Below are positions 18,118-26,080 of a DNA stretch of 64,000 bases, piece after piece. The first letter of the stretch is position 1. Every line of letters starts with the position of its first letter. The notes under the pieces were generated by a model. It ran no database searches. It saw only the letters and a list, made by a program, of their open reading frames with translations, and was not told the origin of the DNA. The position numbers and the translations under genes were made by a program. This stretch comes from Plantactinospora sp. BC1 (GTDB lineage: Bacteria > Actinomycetota > Actinomycetes > Mycobacteriales > Micromonosporaceae), in the NCBI RefSeq assembly GCF_003030345.1, contig NZ_CP028158.1, positions 6,262,001 through 6,326,000 on the forward strand, read 5' to 3'.

Positions 18118-19590
18118 TCAGCGCCGGGCGGGCTGGCGCAGTACCGTGAACGCCACGACGAAGGCGGCGACCAGCAGCCCGGTGGCGACCGCGAAGGCCA
18201 GCCGGAACCCGCCGGTCAGCGCCGCCGGCTGGCTCGCACCGGCCGCGAGCAGTGCTTCGGTACGCCCGGCGGCGAGCGTGGCGAGCACCGCGACGCCGAC
18301 CGCCATCCCGAGCTGCTGGGTGGTGTTGAAGAGTCCGGAGGCGAGCCCGGCGTCGTCGGAGCGGGAGCCGGACATGCCGAGGCTGGTCAGCGCCGGCAGG
18401 GCGAGTCCGAAACCGGCGGTCAGCAGCATCACCGGCAGCAGGTCGGTGAGATAGTCGGCCCGCACCGGGACCCGGGCCAGCAGCCCGAGCACCCCGACCA
18501 GCAGCACCAGCCCGGCGAGCAGGACGTTCCGCTCGCCGAACCGGGTGTTGAGCCGGGCCGAGACGCCGAGCGAGACCGCGCCGATCGTCACGGCGGCCGG
18601 CAGCATCGCCAGCCCCGTCCCGGCGGCGCCGTAGTCGAGCACCTGCTGGAGGTAGAGCGCGACCAGCACCTGGAACGCGAAGCACGCCGCGACCATCAGC
18701 ACCTGCACCAGGTTGGCTCCGGCGACGTTGCGGGACCGGAGGATCCGCAGCGGCATCAGCGGGCTGGCCGCGGTGACCTGCCGGGCGACGAAGGCGGCGA
18801 GCAGCAGTACGGCGATTCCGCCGAAGCCGAGGGTGGCCGGCGAGGTCCAGCCGCGCGACTCGACGCTGACCACGGTGTGCAGGCCCAGCCCGAGGCCGGT
18901 GGTGACCAGCAGGGCGCCGAGGACGTCGGCGCCGGCCGCCCGGCCGAGTCCCCGGTCCGCCGGCAGTACGGGTCGGGCGATCGCCAGCGCCGCCAGCCCG
19001 ATCGGCAGGTTGACGAAGAAGATCCACTGCCAACTGAGCAGGTCGGTGAGGACCCCGCCGAGTACCGAGCCGAGCGAGGCGCCGGCCGCGCCGGTGAAGG
19101 CGAAGACCGCGATGGCCCGGGCCCGCTCCCGGGGCTCGACGAAGAGCGTCACCAGGATGCCGAGGGCGACCGCGGTCGCCGCCGCGCTGCCGACGCCCTG
19201 GCCGAATCGGGCGATGATCAGCACCGCCGGGGAGTTGGCCATCCCGGCCAGTACCGACGCGCCGGTGAAGACCGCCGTGCCGGCCAGGAACATCCGCTTG
19301 CGGCCGAAGAGGTCGCCGAGCCGGCCGGCGAGCAGCAGCAGGCTGCCGAAGGCGAGCAGGTAGGCGTTGACCACCCAGCTCAGGCCGGCGGCGGAGAAGC
19401 CCAGGTCCCGCTGGATGGCCGGCATCGCCACGGTCACGATGCTGCCGTCGAGGATGGTCATCAGGGTTCCGGACGCGATCACCCCGAGGGCGAGCCAGCG
19501 CTGCCGGTACGCGGATCCGCCGGGTTCGGGCGGCGCGGCCGTCGCCGGGGCGGCGGCCGTGGGGGTGGTGGGAGCGGAAGTCTCGGACAC
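18118..19590 (-). CDS. MFS efflux transporter, DHA2 (EmrB/QacA) type
   Basis: 490-residue multidrug-type exporter with about 14 hydrophobic segments. Motif C-like and DHA2 features are visible: LMTILDGSIVTVAMPAIQRD near the start and RLGDLFGRKRMFL (motif A). The N-terminus is Pro/Ala/Thr rich. The GTG at 19590 has a clear AGGAGG six bases upstream, but that site lies in the 3' arm of a perfect 9-bp hairpin. The marR gene is 75 bases upstream on the same strand and shares an operator-like sequence. It sits within the carbohydrate island but looks unrelated to it. Confidence 0.92.
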   Translation of the reverse strand: MSETSAPTTPTAAAPATAAPPEPGGSAYRQRWLALGVIASGTLMTILDGSIVTVAMPAIQRDLGFSAAGLSWVVNAYLLAFGSLLLLAGRLGDLFGRKRMFLAGTAVFTGASVLAGMANSPAVLIIARFGQGVGSAAATAVALGILVTLFVEPRERARAIAVFAFTGAAGASLGSVLGGVLTDLLSWQWIFFVNLPIGLAALAIARPVLPADRGLGRAAGADVLGALLVTTGLGLGLHTVVSVESRGWTSPATLGFGGIAVLLLAAFVARQVTAASPLMPLRILRSRNVAGANLVQVLMVAACFAFQVLVALYLQQVLDYGAAGTGLAMLPAAVTIGAVSLGVSARLNTRFGERNVLLAGLVLLVGVLGLLARVPVRADYLTDLLPVMLLTAGFGLALPALTSLGMSGSRSDDAGLASGLFNTTQQLGMAVGVAVLATLAAGRTEALLAAGASQPAALTGGFRLAFAVATGLLVAAFVVAFTVLRQPARR

Positions 19591-19595
19591 GCTGT

Positions 19596-19623
19596 CCTCC
19601 TGTCAGGTGACACCGACAGGAGG
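19596..19623 (-). promoter_or_regulatory. Hairpin sequestering the MFS ribosome binding site
   Basis: In the minus-strand mRNA CCTCCTGTC (19623-19615) pairs perfectly with GACAGGAGG (19604-19596), with a 10-base loop. The 3' arm contains the AGGAGG ribosome binding site of the MFS gene and the 5' arm acts as anti-Shine-Dalgarno. A likely -10 (TATCTG, in the operator just upstream) would start the transcript almost at the hairpin. Translation control by this hairpin is inferred. Confidence 0.55.
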
Positions 19624-19629
19624 GACCGT

Positions 19630-19659
19630 AACAGATAGTTCCGTTACAGACTATCTGTT
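19630..19659. promoter_or_regulatory. MarR operator-like palindrome before MFS gene
   Basis: Perfect 10-bp arms AACAGATAGT (19630-19639) and ACTATCTGTT (19650-19659) with a 10-base spacer. The inner part TTCCGTTAC with the following GA-TATCT recurs almost exactly at the marR promoter (20169-20190). It covers the expected MFS promoter, so it is probably the MarR target; a terminator for marR is a weaker alternative. Confidence 0.65.
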
Positions 19660-19665
19660 TGCGAT

Positions 19666-20154
19666 CTAGCTCTCGCGCTGGCGCGCCCGGCGTACCGGCC
19701 CGGGCGTCTCGACCGGCTCGGCCAGGTGACCCGTGACCAGCCCCTCCATCACCCGCAGGAAGACCTGCCGGTCCCGCTCGCCGAGCGCCGCCAGGACCTC
19801 CGCGTGCACCCGGTCCACGATCGCCTGGCTCTCCGCCGCCACCCGCGCCCCCTCGGCGGTGACCGCGATGATCCTGGCCCGCCGGTCCGTACTCGACGGC
19901 CGCCGCTGCGCCAGACCGGCCGCCTCCAGCGCGTCGACCGTGACCACCATGGTGGTCTTGTCCATGTCACCGATCTCGGCGAGCTGGGCCTGGGTCCGCT
20001 CCTCCCCGATGGCATGCACCAGCACGCAGTGCATCCGGGCGGTCAGCCCGATCTCGGCCAGCGCCGCGGCCATCCGGGTACGCAGCACGTGGCTGGTGCG
20101 GTCCAGCAGGAAGGAGACGTCCGGAACGGTCCGGGCCGGTGCCATGGCGGTCAT
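19666..20154 (-). CDS. MarR-family transcriptional regulator
   Basis: 162-residue winged-helix repressor. Helices and wing are visible: RTQAQLAEIGDMDKTTMVVTVDALEAAGL as recognition region and RRPSSTDRRARIIAVT as the wing with DRR. MarR proteins bind phenolic or drug-like ligands and usually repress an adjacent efflux pump, here the MFS gene. ATG 20154 follows a TATGCT -10 by six bases, so the transcript is probably leaderless and autoregulated through the operator at 20169-20188. Confidence 0.9.
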   Translation of the reverse strand: MTAMAPARTVPDVSFLLDRTSHVLRTRMAAALAEIGLTARMHCVLVHAIGEERTQAQLAEIGDMDKTTMVVTVDALEAAGLAQRRPSSTDRRARIIAVTAEGARVAAESQAIVDRVHAEVLAALGERDRQVFLRVMEGLVTGHLAEPVETPGPVRRARQRES

Positions 20155-20168
20155 GCCACCAGCATACC

Positions 20169-20188
20169 AATCCGTTCCGTTACGGATT
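20169..20188. promoter_or_regulatory. MarR autoregulatory operator-like site
   Basis: AATCCGT (20169-20175) and ACGGATT (20182-20188) are exact inverted repeats with a 6-base spacer, just upstream of the -10 element (TATGCT, minus strand 20166-20161) of marR. The core TTCCGTTAC is shared with the site before the MFS gene. Confidence 0.65.
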
Positions 20189-20236
20189 ATCTACCAGCAG
20201 TCATACTCGCCCGTCGCGCGCTCCCCGTGCCCGCGC

Positions 20237-21172
20237 TCAGCCCTTCACGGCGCCGATGATCACACCCTTGACGAAGTGCCGCTGCACGAAGGGATAGACC
20301 AGGACGATCGGCGAGACCGTGACCACCACCACCGCCATCTTGATCGCCAGCGTCGGCGGCATCGAGACGCCGAGCGTACCGGCGTTGTTCGGCGACTGGC
20401 CGGCCAGGATGAAGCTCTGCAACACCCGCTGGATCGGGAACTTCGAGTTGTCGTCGATGTAGAGCAGGGCGTTGAACCAGACGTTCCAGTAGCCGACCGC
20501 GTAGAAGAGCCCGACCACCGCGATCACCGCCCGGGAGAGCGGCAGCACGATCCGGGCCAGGATCCGGAACTCGCCGGCACCGTCGATCCGGGCGCTGTCC
20601 AGCAGCTCCGCCGGGATGTTCTGGAAGAACGCCCGCACCACCACCAGATTGAAGACGCTGATCGCGGTCGGCAGGATCAGCGCCCAGATCTGGTCCTTCA
20701 GGCCGAGCCCGGTGACCACCAGATAGCTCGGCACCATGCCGGGATAGATCAGGAAGGTCAGCAGGAAGTAGAAGAGCAGCCCTCGGTGCCCGACCGACCC
20801 CGGCCGGGACAACCCGTACGCGGCCAGCACGGTCAGCACCAGGCTCACCGCCGTACCGGCCAGGGTGACCAGGGTGCTGATCCAGAGCGCCTGGGTGACC
20901 AGTCCACCGGCGAAGATCGCCCGGTACGCCGAGAAGTCGATCTCCCTCGGCACCACCACCAGTCCCCCGGTGGCGTTGATCGTCTCCCGGGACGCCAGGC
21001 TGGTCACCAGCACCACCCAGAGCGGGATCAGCACCGCCAGCACCACACCGGTGAGTACGCCGCCCCGGAAGACCTGGCCGACGGTGCTCGGCTTCTCCTC
21101 CCAGGCCGGCCGCCGGTTCCGATCCCGGCGCCGCTGCGGCGGAGTCGTTCGCAGGGAATCCGTCACAGTCAT
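20237..21172 (-). CDS. Carbohydrate ABC transporter permease (LplC/YtcP type)
   Basis: 311-residue inner-membrane permease with six predicted membrane segments and the EAA loop (DSARIDGAGEFRILARIVLP). C-terminal residues VKGVIIGAVKG are typical of this MalG-like subgroup. It is the last gene of the binding protein-permease-permease operon, and its ATG overlaps the upstream permease stop by four bases (ATGA). No ATPase gene is in the operon, as usual for actinobacterial sugar importers that share an MsiK-type ATPase encoded elsewhere. Confidence 0.91.
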   Translation of the reverse strand: MTVTDSLRTTPPQRRRDRNRRPAWEEKPSTVGQVFRGGVLTGVVLAVLIPLWVVLVTSLASRETINATGGLVVVPREIDFSAYRAIFAGGLVTQALWISTLVTLAGTAVSLVLTVLAAYGLSRPGSVGHRGLLFYFLLTFLIYPGMVPSYLVVTGLGLKDQIWALILPTAISVFNLVVVRAFFQNIPAELLDSARIDGAGEFRILARIVLPLSRAVIAVVGLFYAVGYWNVWFNALLYIDDNSKFPIQRVLQSFILAGQSPNNAGTLGVSMPPTLAIKMAVVVVTVSPIVLVYPFVQRHFVKGVIIGAVKG

Positions 21173-22380
21173 GATCTTGAGTACACTCCCCGCTCGCCGA
21201 GCGCGTGGGCGAACCGGTTGGCCGCCAGGATCAGCACCAGCCCGACCACGGCCTTGAACAGCCCGGCCGCCGCGCCGTACCCGTAGTTGCCGGTGGTGAT
21301 TGAGTTGTAGTAGACGAAGGTGTCCAGCACCTCGGCCGCCTGCCGCCCCACCGCGTCGCGTTGCAGCATGAACTGCTCGAAGCCGACCGAGAGCGCGTCA
21401 CCGAGCCGCAGGATCAGCAGCAGTACGATCACCGGCCGCAACCCGGGCAGCGTCACGTGCCAGAGCCGCTTCCACCGGCTCGCCCCGTCGACCGCCGACG
21501 CCTCGTAGAGGTGCGGGTCGATGGTGGAGAGCGCGGCCAGGAAGACGATCGTGCCCCAACCGACGTCCTTCCACACCGTCTCGGCGGTGACCAGCACGAT
21601 GAAGGTGTCCGGATTGGACATGATGTTCCAGGGTTCCAGCCCGACGTCGCGCATCTCCTGGGCGAGCAGCCCCGCCCCGCCGAACATCTGCACGAAGAAC
21701 GTGACCACCAGTACCCAGCTGAAGAAGTGCGGCAGATAGACCACGGTCTGCACGAATCCCCGCAGCCTCGGCGAGAGGATGTTGTGCAGCATGATCGCCA
21801 ACATGATCGGCAGCGGGAAGTAGAAGACGAGCTGGAACGCGGTGATCGCCAGGGTGTTGCGCAGCGCGTCCCAGAACGCCGGGTCGCCGAAGAGCGTCTC
21901 GAAGTGCGCCGTGCCGATCCACGGGCTGTGCAGGAAGGCCGCCAGCGGGGTGTCCCCGGCGTACGGGTTGTAGTCCTGAAACGCGACGACGTTGCCCAGC
22001 GTCGGCAGGTAGTGGAAGACCAGCAGCAGCAGGGCCGCCGGGGCCACCATCACCAGCAGCGGCCAGTCCCGGCGCAGCCGGGCCCGCAGCGGTGCCCGGT
22101 CGCGCCGCCGCGTCCGGGCCCGCCCGTGCCGCACCGGCTCCCGCCCCGGCCGGCCCGCCGGATCGGGGACCGGCCGGTCCGCCGCACGGCCGTCCCGGGA
22201 CTGCTGCGGCAGGCTCCGCGGACTCTCTGCGGGGCGGGGCGGCGCGGCGGTGGGACCGGCGAGCGCGGTCGGCTCGTCGAGCCGGCCGCCGGCCTTCGGG
22301 GTTGTCGGGGCGTACCCGCCGGGCGGGCGGCTCCGGTCGTCGCCGGTGCCACCCGCCCGGGCTGTTTCGCGGGTACTCAT
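21169..22380 (-). CDS. Carbohydrate ABC transporter permease (LplB/YteP type)
   Basis: 403-residue permease, the MalF-like partner. About 100 residues of Pro/Arg-rich, poorly conserved N-terminal tail precede the first membrane helix (LLVMVAPAALLLLVFHYLP). The EAA loop is EASAVDGASRWKRLWHVTLPG. The ATG at 22380 overlaps the stop of the binding-protein gene by four bases. The long charged tail is unusual in length; a later in-frame start would remove it, but overlap with the upstream stop favours this one. Confidence 0.89.
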   Translation of the reverse strand: MSTRETARAGGTGDDRSRPPGGYAPTTPKAGGRLDEPTALAGPTAAPPRPAESPRSLPQQSRDGRAADRPVPDPAGRPGREPVRHGRARTRRRDRAPLRARLRRDWPLLVMVAPAALLLLVFHYLPTLGNVVAFQDYNPYAGDTPLAAFLHSPWIGTAHFETLFGDPAFWDALRNTLAITAFQLVFYFPLPIMLAIMLHNILSPRLRGFVQTVVYLPHFFSWVLVVTFFVQMFGGAGLLAQEMRDVGLEPWNIMSNPDTFIVLVTAETVWKDVGWGTIVFLAALSTIDPHLYEASAVDGASRWKRLWHVTLPGLRPVIVLLLILRLGDALSVGFEQFMLQRDAVGRQAAEVLDTFVYYNSITTGNYGYGAAAGLFKAVVGLVLILAANRFAHALGERGVYSRS

Positions 22381-24056
22381 CGCCCGGCGTCGGCCAACGC
22401 CTTGGCGCGGAACTCCCGGGCCTCGTCACCGCCGCCGTTGCGCCACTCGGTGATGATCGTGTCGAGGTCGCTCATCGGCCGGCGACCGCGCAGCAGGTCG
22501 GTCACCTTGTCGTCGGTCGGCGACAGGCTCGCCTTGAACCGGGCCGGCATCTCCAGCTTCAGTCCCGACCAGGGGTCCTTCTCCAGGTACTTCACCATCT
22601 CGTTGGAGTAGGTCAACATGTCCCGGACGTAGTTCGGGGTCTGCGGGAACGGCTGCACCACCGGGCTGCGCCCGCTGATGAAGAAGTACTGGTTGACGAT
22701 CTCCTTGAAGCCGAGGTCGGTCTTGACCGGGCCGGTCGCGGTCCGGTTGTGGTGCTTGCCCTCCACCCCGTACTCGCGCAGGTCGAACTCCTTGGTGCCG
22801 AAGGGTGCCGAGCACCAGTTGATCACCCGCAGCAGTTCCTCCACCCGGGCCTTGCCCAGCCCCTTCTTGATGAAGGTGTACGAGATCGGGTTGTCGTCGC
22901 CCCAGACCAGCGGGTCACCGCCGGTGGCCGAGAAGATCGGCACGGGCTGGATGTTGAAGCCGGGGGTGATCCGCTGCTGCTCGGCCTGCATCGCCTGCCA
23001 GGCGCCCGGACCGTCCTGGAAGAAGATGATCCTGCCGCTCTGGATCAGCTGCTTGGAGTCGGCGCCCTTGCTGGCCACCAGGTCGGGGTGGACCAGACCG
23101 GCCTGGTAGACCTTGGCCATGAACTCGACGGACTGCTTGTATTCCGGCGTCTCGTACTTGAACTCCGGGGTGCCGTCCGACTTCAGCCGCCAGCCGTCGT
23201 CGGTGCCCGGCACCTTGTGGAACATCTGGACCATCGCGAAGATGTCGTTGAACGCCCAGACCCCCTTGCCGGGGTCGGTCACCTTCTTGCCGACCTCGAA
23301 GAGTTCCTCGATCGTCTTCGGATAACCGAGCCCGGCGGCGTCGAGCAGGTCCTTGCGGTAGAAGAGCGCCCAGGGGAACGGCCCGTCCTTGGGGCAGGGC
23401 ACCGCCATCAGTCGCTCGTTCCAGAACGCGTTGCGCCAGGCCCCGGCCGGGAAGGTGGCCAGCATCGGGTACGGGTCGATCCCGGCGCCCTTGAGGTGGT
23501 CGGTGAGGTCCTCGAAGAGCGCGGCGGTGGCGTCGGCGAACCGCGGCAGCTTGGAGACCTCCCACTCCGGTACGCAGAGCAGGTCCGGTACGTCGCGGGC
23601 GCCGAGCATGGCGTTGAGCTTGTCGGCGTACGTGTTGCCGTCCTGGACGCTGAAGTTGACCTCGACGCCCAGCTCGGCGTTCACCGCCGCGAGGTACTGG
23701 CTCTGGCCGAGTCCGGGCGGAGCCGGCCCCCAGGCCGGGGTCATCGCGCTGATGCGCTGGCCGCTGGTGCCGGGCTTGTCGGTGATGGCGTCGACCAGCG
23801 TGCTCGGGAACTCGGTGTAGCCGTCCGGCACCGGGCGGGTGCCGACGATGCTCGGCTTGGGGATGCCGGGCGGCAGGTCCTTCTGGTTGGGCAGCAGGCC
23901 GGCGAGCTTGTCCAGGTTCTGCGCGCTGCTGGTGGAGGCCACCTCGCCGCCGCAGCCGGCGAGCAGGCCACTGCCGACGGTCGCCGCGGCACCGAGGCCC
24001 ACCAGGCTCAGGAAGTTCCTACGGTTGGTGGCGCTGCCCGGGCCGGATGGTTGCAC
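22377..24056 (-). CDS. Extracellular sugar-binding lipoprotein of ABC importer
   Basis: 559-residue solute-binding protein. The N-terminus has a twin-arginine motif (RRNFLSLVG) followed by a hydrophobic stretch and lipobox LLAGC, so it is probably exported folded by Tat and lipid-anchored. It is long for the family and resembles LipO/YtcQ-type proteins that bind large oligosaccharides. The GTG at 24056 has GGGAG upstream. First gene of the operon, preceded by operator-like site C. The likely ligand is a xyloglucan oligosaccharide, by context only; YtcQ-type proteins also serve rhamnogalacturonan fragments. Confidence 0.9.
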   Translation of the reverse strand: MQPSGPGSATNRRNFLSLVGLGAAATVGSGLLAGCGGEVASTSSAQNLDKLAGLLPNQKDLPPGIPKPSIVGTRPVPDGYTEFPSTLVDAITDKPGTSGQRISAMTPAWGPAPPGLGQSQYLAAVNAELGVEVNFSVQDGNTYADKLNAMLGARDVPDLLCVPEWEVSKLPRFADATAALFEDLTDHLKGAGIDPYPMLATFPAGAWRNAFWNERLMAVPCPKDGPFPWALFYRKDLLDAAGLGYPKTIEELFEVGKKVTDPGKGVWAFNDIFAMVQMFHKVPGTDDGWRLKSDGTPEFKYETPEYKQSVEFMAKVYQAGLVHPDLVASKGADSKQLIQSGRIIFFQDGPGAWQAMQAEQQRITPGFNIQPVPIFSATGGDPLVWGDDNPISYTFIKKGLGKARVEELLRVINWCSAPFGTKEFDLREYGVEGKHHNRTATGPVKTDLGFKEIVNQYFFISGRSPVVQPFPQTPNYVRDMLTYSNEMVKYLEKDPWSGLKLEMPARFKASLSPTDDKVTDLLRGRRPMSDLDTIITEWRNGGGDEAREFRAKALADAGR

Positions 24057-24150
24057 GGGGGCGCTCCCTTCGATATCGCCGACCGGGTCACGGACCCGCG
24101 TGGGACGCGGGAAAGTAACCCGTTCGGTTGCTGGGTGGATATGGGGTAGA

Positions 24151-24177
24151 GTTAGTTCGTCGGTTGACTAAACAAAC
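24151..24177. promoter_or_regulatory. ROK operator-like site C between ABC operon and ROK gene
   Basis: Third copy of the 27-bp element, read on the minus strand (GTTTGTTTAGTCAACC then GACGAACTAAC). It lies in the divergent promoter region of the binding-protein gene and the ROK gene, 94 bases from the former, as expected for an autoregulating ROK repressor. Its sequence resembles published ROK/XylR-type sites built on TTAGT and ACTAA half-sites. Confidence 0.7.
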
Positions 24178-24258
24178 GTAATCGACGGTGACCGGTGCCA
24201 CAAGACACCGGAATCATGGCGCGGCGGGCGAGCGTGGCCCGGCGCGTGGCGGTGCGGC

Positions 24259-25740
24259 ATGATGGGCGCACCGTCGGCAACCGGCGCGACACGGGGCCCG
24301 GAGACCGAAACGCGGGGAGCGGGGCTGATCTTGTTCACGACGCAGACCGGGCCACAGCCGGCCGATCTCGCCGACGTACGGGCCACGAATCTCGCCGTCG
24401 TCCTGCGCTTCGTCCGGACGCACGCGCCCTGCTCACGCGCTGACATCGCCGCCTCGACCGGGTTGAACAAGGCGACCGTCTCCAGCCTGGTCGCCGAGTT
24501 GCTCGACCGGCGTCTGGTCCGGGAGACCGGCCTGGCCGAGAACCGGATCGGCCGTCCCGCCACCATGCTGGTGGTCGACGGCGCCCCGTACGCGGCGATC
24601 GGCATCGAGGTGAGCATCGACGAGCTGACGGTGGTCGCCGTCGACCTCGCCGGCACCGAACTGCTCTCCTGGCGACGCGCCTTCGACGGCTCGTCCGCCT
24701 CCCCCGGCCGGGCGGTCAGCGCGATCGCGGCGCTCGCCGGCCGGGCCGTCAACCGGGTCGGCGGCCAGGGCCGGGAGGTGCTCGGCCTCACCGTCGCGGT
24801 CCCCGGCCTGGTCGACGCCGGTGGCACCGTCCGGCTCGCCACCACCCTCGGCTGGCGTGACCTGCCGCTCGGCGCCGACCTGCGCCGTGCGCTGCGCGAC
24901 CCCGGCTACGAGGTGGTGGTGGACAACGACGCCAACCTCGCCGCCCTCGCCGAATACCGGCACGGTCCGCAGGCCGGCACCGCCAACCTGGTGCACCTGA
25001 CCGGCGGCGCCGGGCTCGGCGCGGGGGTGGTCGCCGACGGCCGGCTGCTGCGCGGCGGACGCGGCTTCGCCGGCGAGCTGGGGCACGTACCGGTCGAACC
25101 GGACGGTCCGCTCTGTCCGTGCGGCCGGCGCGGCTGCCTGGAGGTGGTGGCCGGCATTCCGGCGCTGATCCGCCGGGCGCTGCCGGACGCGGCCGAGGAC
25201 GGCCCGGTCACCGACTTCGCCCCCGAGGTCGACCGGATCCGCACCAAGGCCCGCCGGGGTGACCGCGCCACCCTCGACGCGCTGGCCGAGATCGGCCGGC
25301 ACCTGGGCCGGGGCGTCGCGTTGCTGGCGAACCTGGTCAACCCCGAGGTCGTCCTGCTCGGCGGCTATTACGCGACGCTGGCACCGTGGCTGCTCCCCGC
25401 CGCCGAGGCCGAACTGCACGCCCACACGCTGGCTCCGGAGGCCGGCGGGGCCCGGCTGCTCGCCTCGGCCCTGGGCACCGGCGCGGCGGCGTCCGGTGGG
25501 GCGGCCCGGACGCTGGAGACCGTGGACGCCGGTCGGTTGCCGCTGCGCGACCCGGACCGTGGCGCCGCCCGTGAGCCGGGCCCGTCGGCCCGGGTCTCCC
25601 GGAAGACCCCCACCCGGTCCAGTACCGCACCCGGCGACCCGGAGCCGGAGGCGAAGGCCGATCCGGCCGCCGCGCAGGCGTCCGCCCCGCCGGAACCGCA
25701 GCCCACCGACCCGCCACGGCAACCGGCCGCCCAGCGCTGA
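24259..25740 (+). CDS. ROK-family transcriptional repressor
   Basis: Up to 493 residues. An N-terminal winged helix (SRADIAASTGLNKATVSSLVAELLDRRLVRE) is followed by the ROK sugar-sensing fold with VDNDANLAALAE, the GELGHVPVE loop and the zinc motif CPCGRRGCLE. It probably senses a sugar released from the imported oligosaccharide (xylose, glucose or similar) and represses via sites A-C. The start is uncertain: ATG 24259 and TTG 24331 are in frame, and the conserved region begins near FTTQTGPQPADL, which favours the later one. The last 90 residues are low-complexity Pro/Ala/Glu and not part of the fold. Confidence 0.9.
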   Translation: MMGAPSATGATRGPETETRGAGLILFTTQTGPQPADLADVRATNLAVVLRFVRTHAPCSRADIAASTGLNKATVSSLVAELLDRRLVRETGLAENRIGRPATMLVVDGAPYAAIGIEVSIDELTVVAVDLAGTELLSWRRAFDGSSASPGRAVSAIAALAGRAVNRVGGQGREVLGLTVAVPGLVDAGGTVRLATTLGWRDLPLGADLRRALRDPGYEVVVDNDANLAALAEYRHGPQAGTANLVHLTGGAGLGAGVVADGRLLRGGRGFAGELGHVPVEPDGPLCPCGRRGCLEVVAGIPALIRRALPDAAEDGPVTDFAPEVDRIRTKARRGDRATLDALAEIGRHLGRGVALLANLVNPEVVLLGGYYATLAPWLLPAAEAELHAHTLAPEAGGARLLASALGTGAAASGGAARTLETVDAGRLPLRDPDRGAAREPGPSARVSRKTPTRSSTAPGDPEPEAKADPAAAQASAPPEPQPTDPPRQPAAQR

Positions 25741-25936
25741 CCACCCACCACCGCTGACGGCGCGTCCACTGCGGGAACCCGTGCAGATTCGAGCGGGAAC
25801 CGCCGTGGAAACCGATACCCACCAATCCGTTCGGCGCAACCCCTTGACCGGTACGGCGGCTGGTGGAAGCCTCGAAATGCTCCCTCGTGACCAGCGGGAA
25901 ACCGCTATCCACGGTGGAGTATCTTTTCCCTGGCCG

Positions 25937-25950
25937 TCGAAGCGCTTCGA
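25937..25950. promoter_or_regulatory. LacI-type operator 1 of GH3 gene
   Basis: TCGAAGCGCTTCGA, a perfect 14-bp palindrome with central CG, 131 bases upstream of the GH3 start. Identical to the second site 67 bp further on. Confidence 0.72.
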
Positions 25951-26003
25951 GCTTCCCGGGCTGACGGCCGGGCACCCGCCGCTCCATCCCGTCCCCGCCG
26001 GAT

Positions 26004-26017
26004 TCGAAGCGCTTCGA
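26004..26017. promoter_or_regulatory. LacI-type operator 2 of GH3 gene
   Basis: A second perfect copy of TCGAAGCGCTTCGA, centred 67 bp after the first and 64 bases before the GH3 start codon. Two identical sites on roughly the same DNA face suit a looping tetramer or cooperative dimers of the LacI protein encoded after GH3. Confidence 0.72.
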
Positions 26018-26080
26018 CTCGCCACCACCCCGGTTCCCACCGCCGCCGCGCTAGTCGAAGATCATGGAAGGTGATCGACC

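Larger units (their letters stand above)
25741..26080. other. GH3 promoter region
   Basis: 340 bases with no convincing gene on either strand. It contains two perfect LacI-type palindromes (25937-25950 and 26004-26017) and the GGAAGGTG ribosome binding site of the GH3 gene (26067-26074). Confidence 0.7.

Noticed and set aside
20237-24056. Maltose or rhamnogalacturonan importer as the main reading
   Set aside because: The ROK operator is shared with alpha-xylosidase and alpha-fucosidase genes, which fits xyloglucan better. Rhamnogalacturonan remains possible because a PL11 lyase lies nearby, but that gene lacks this operator.
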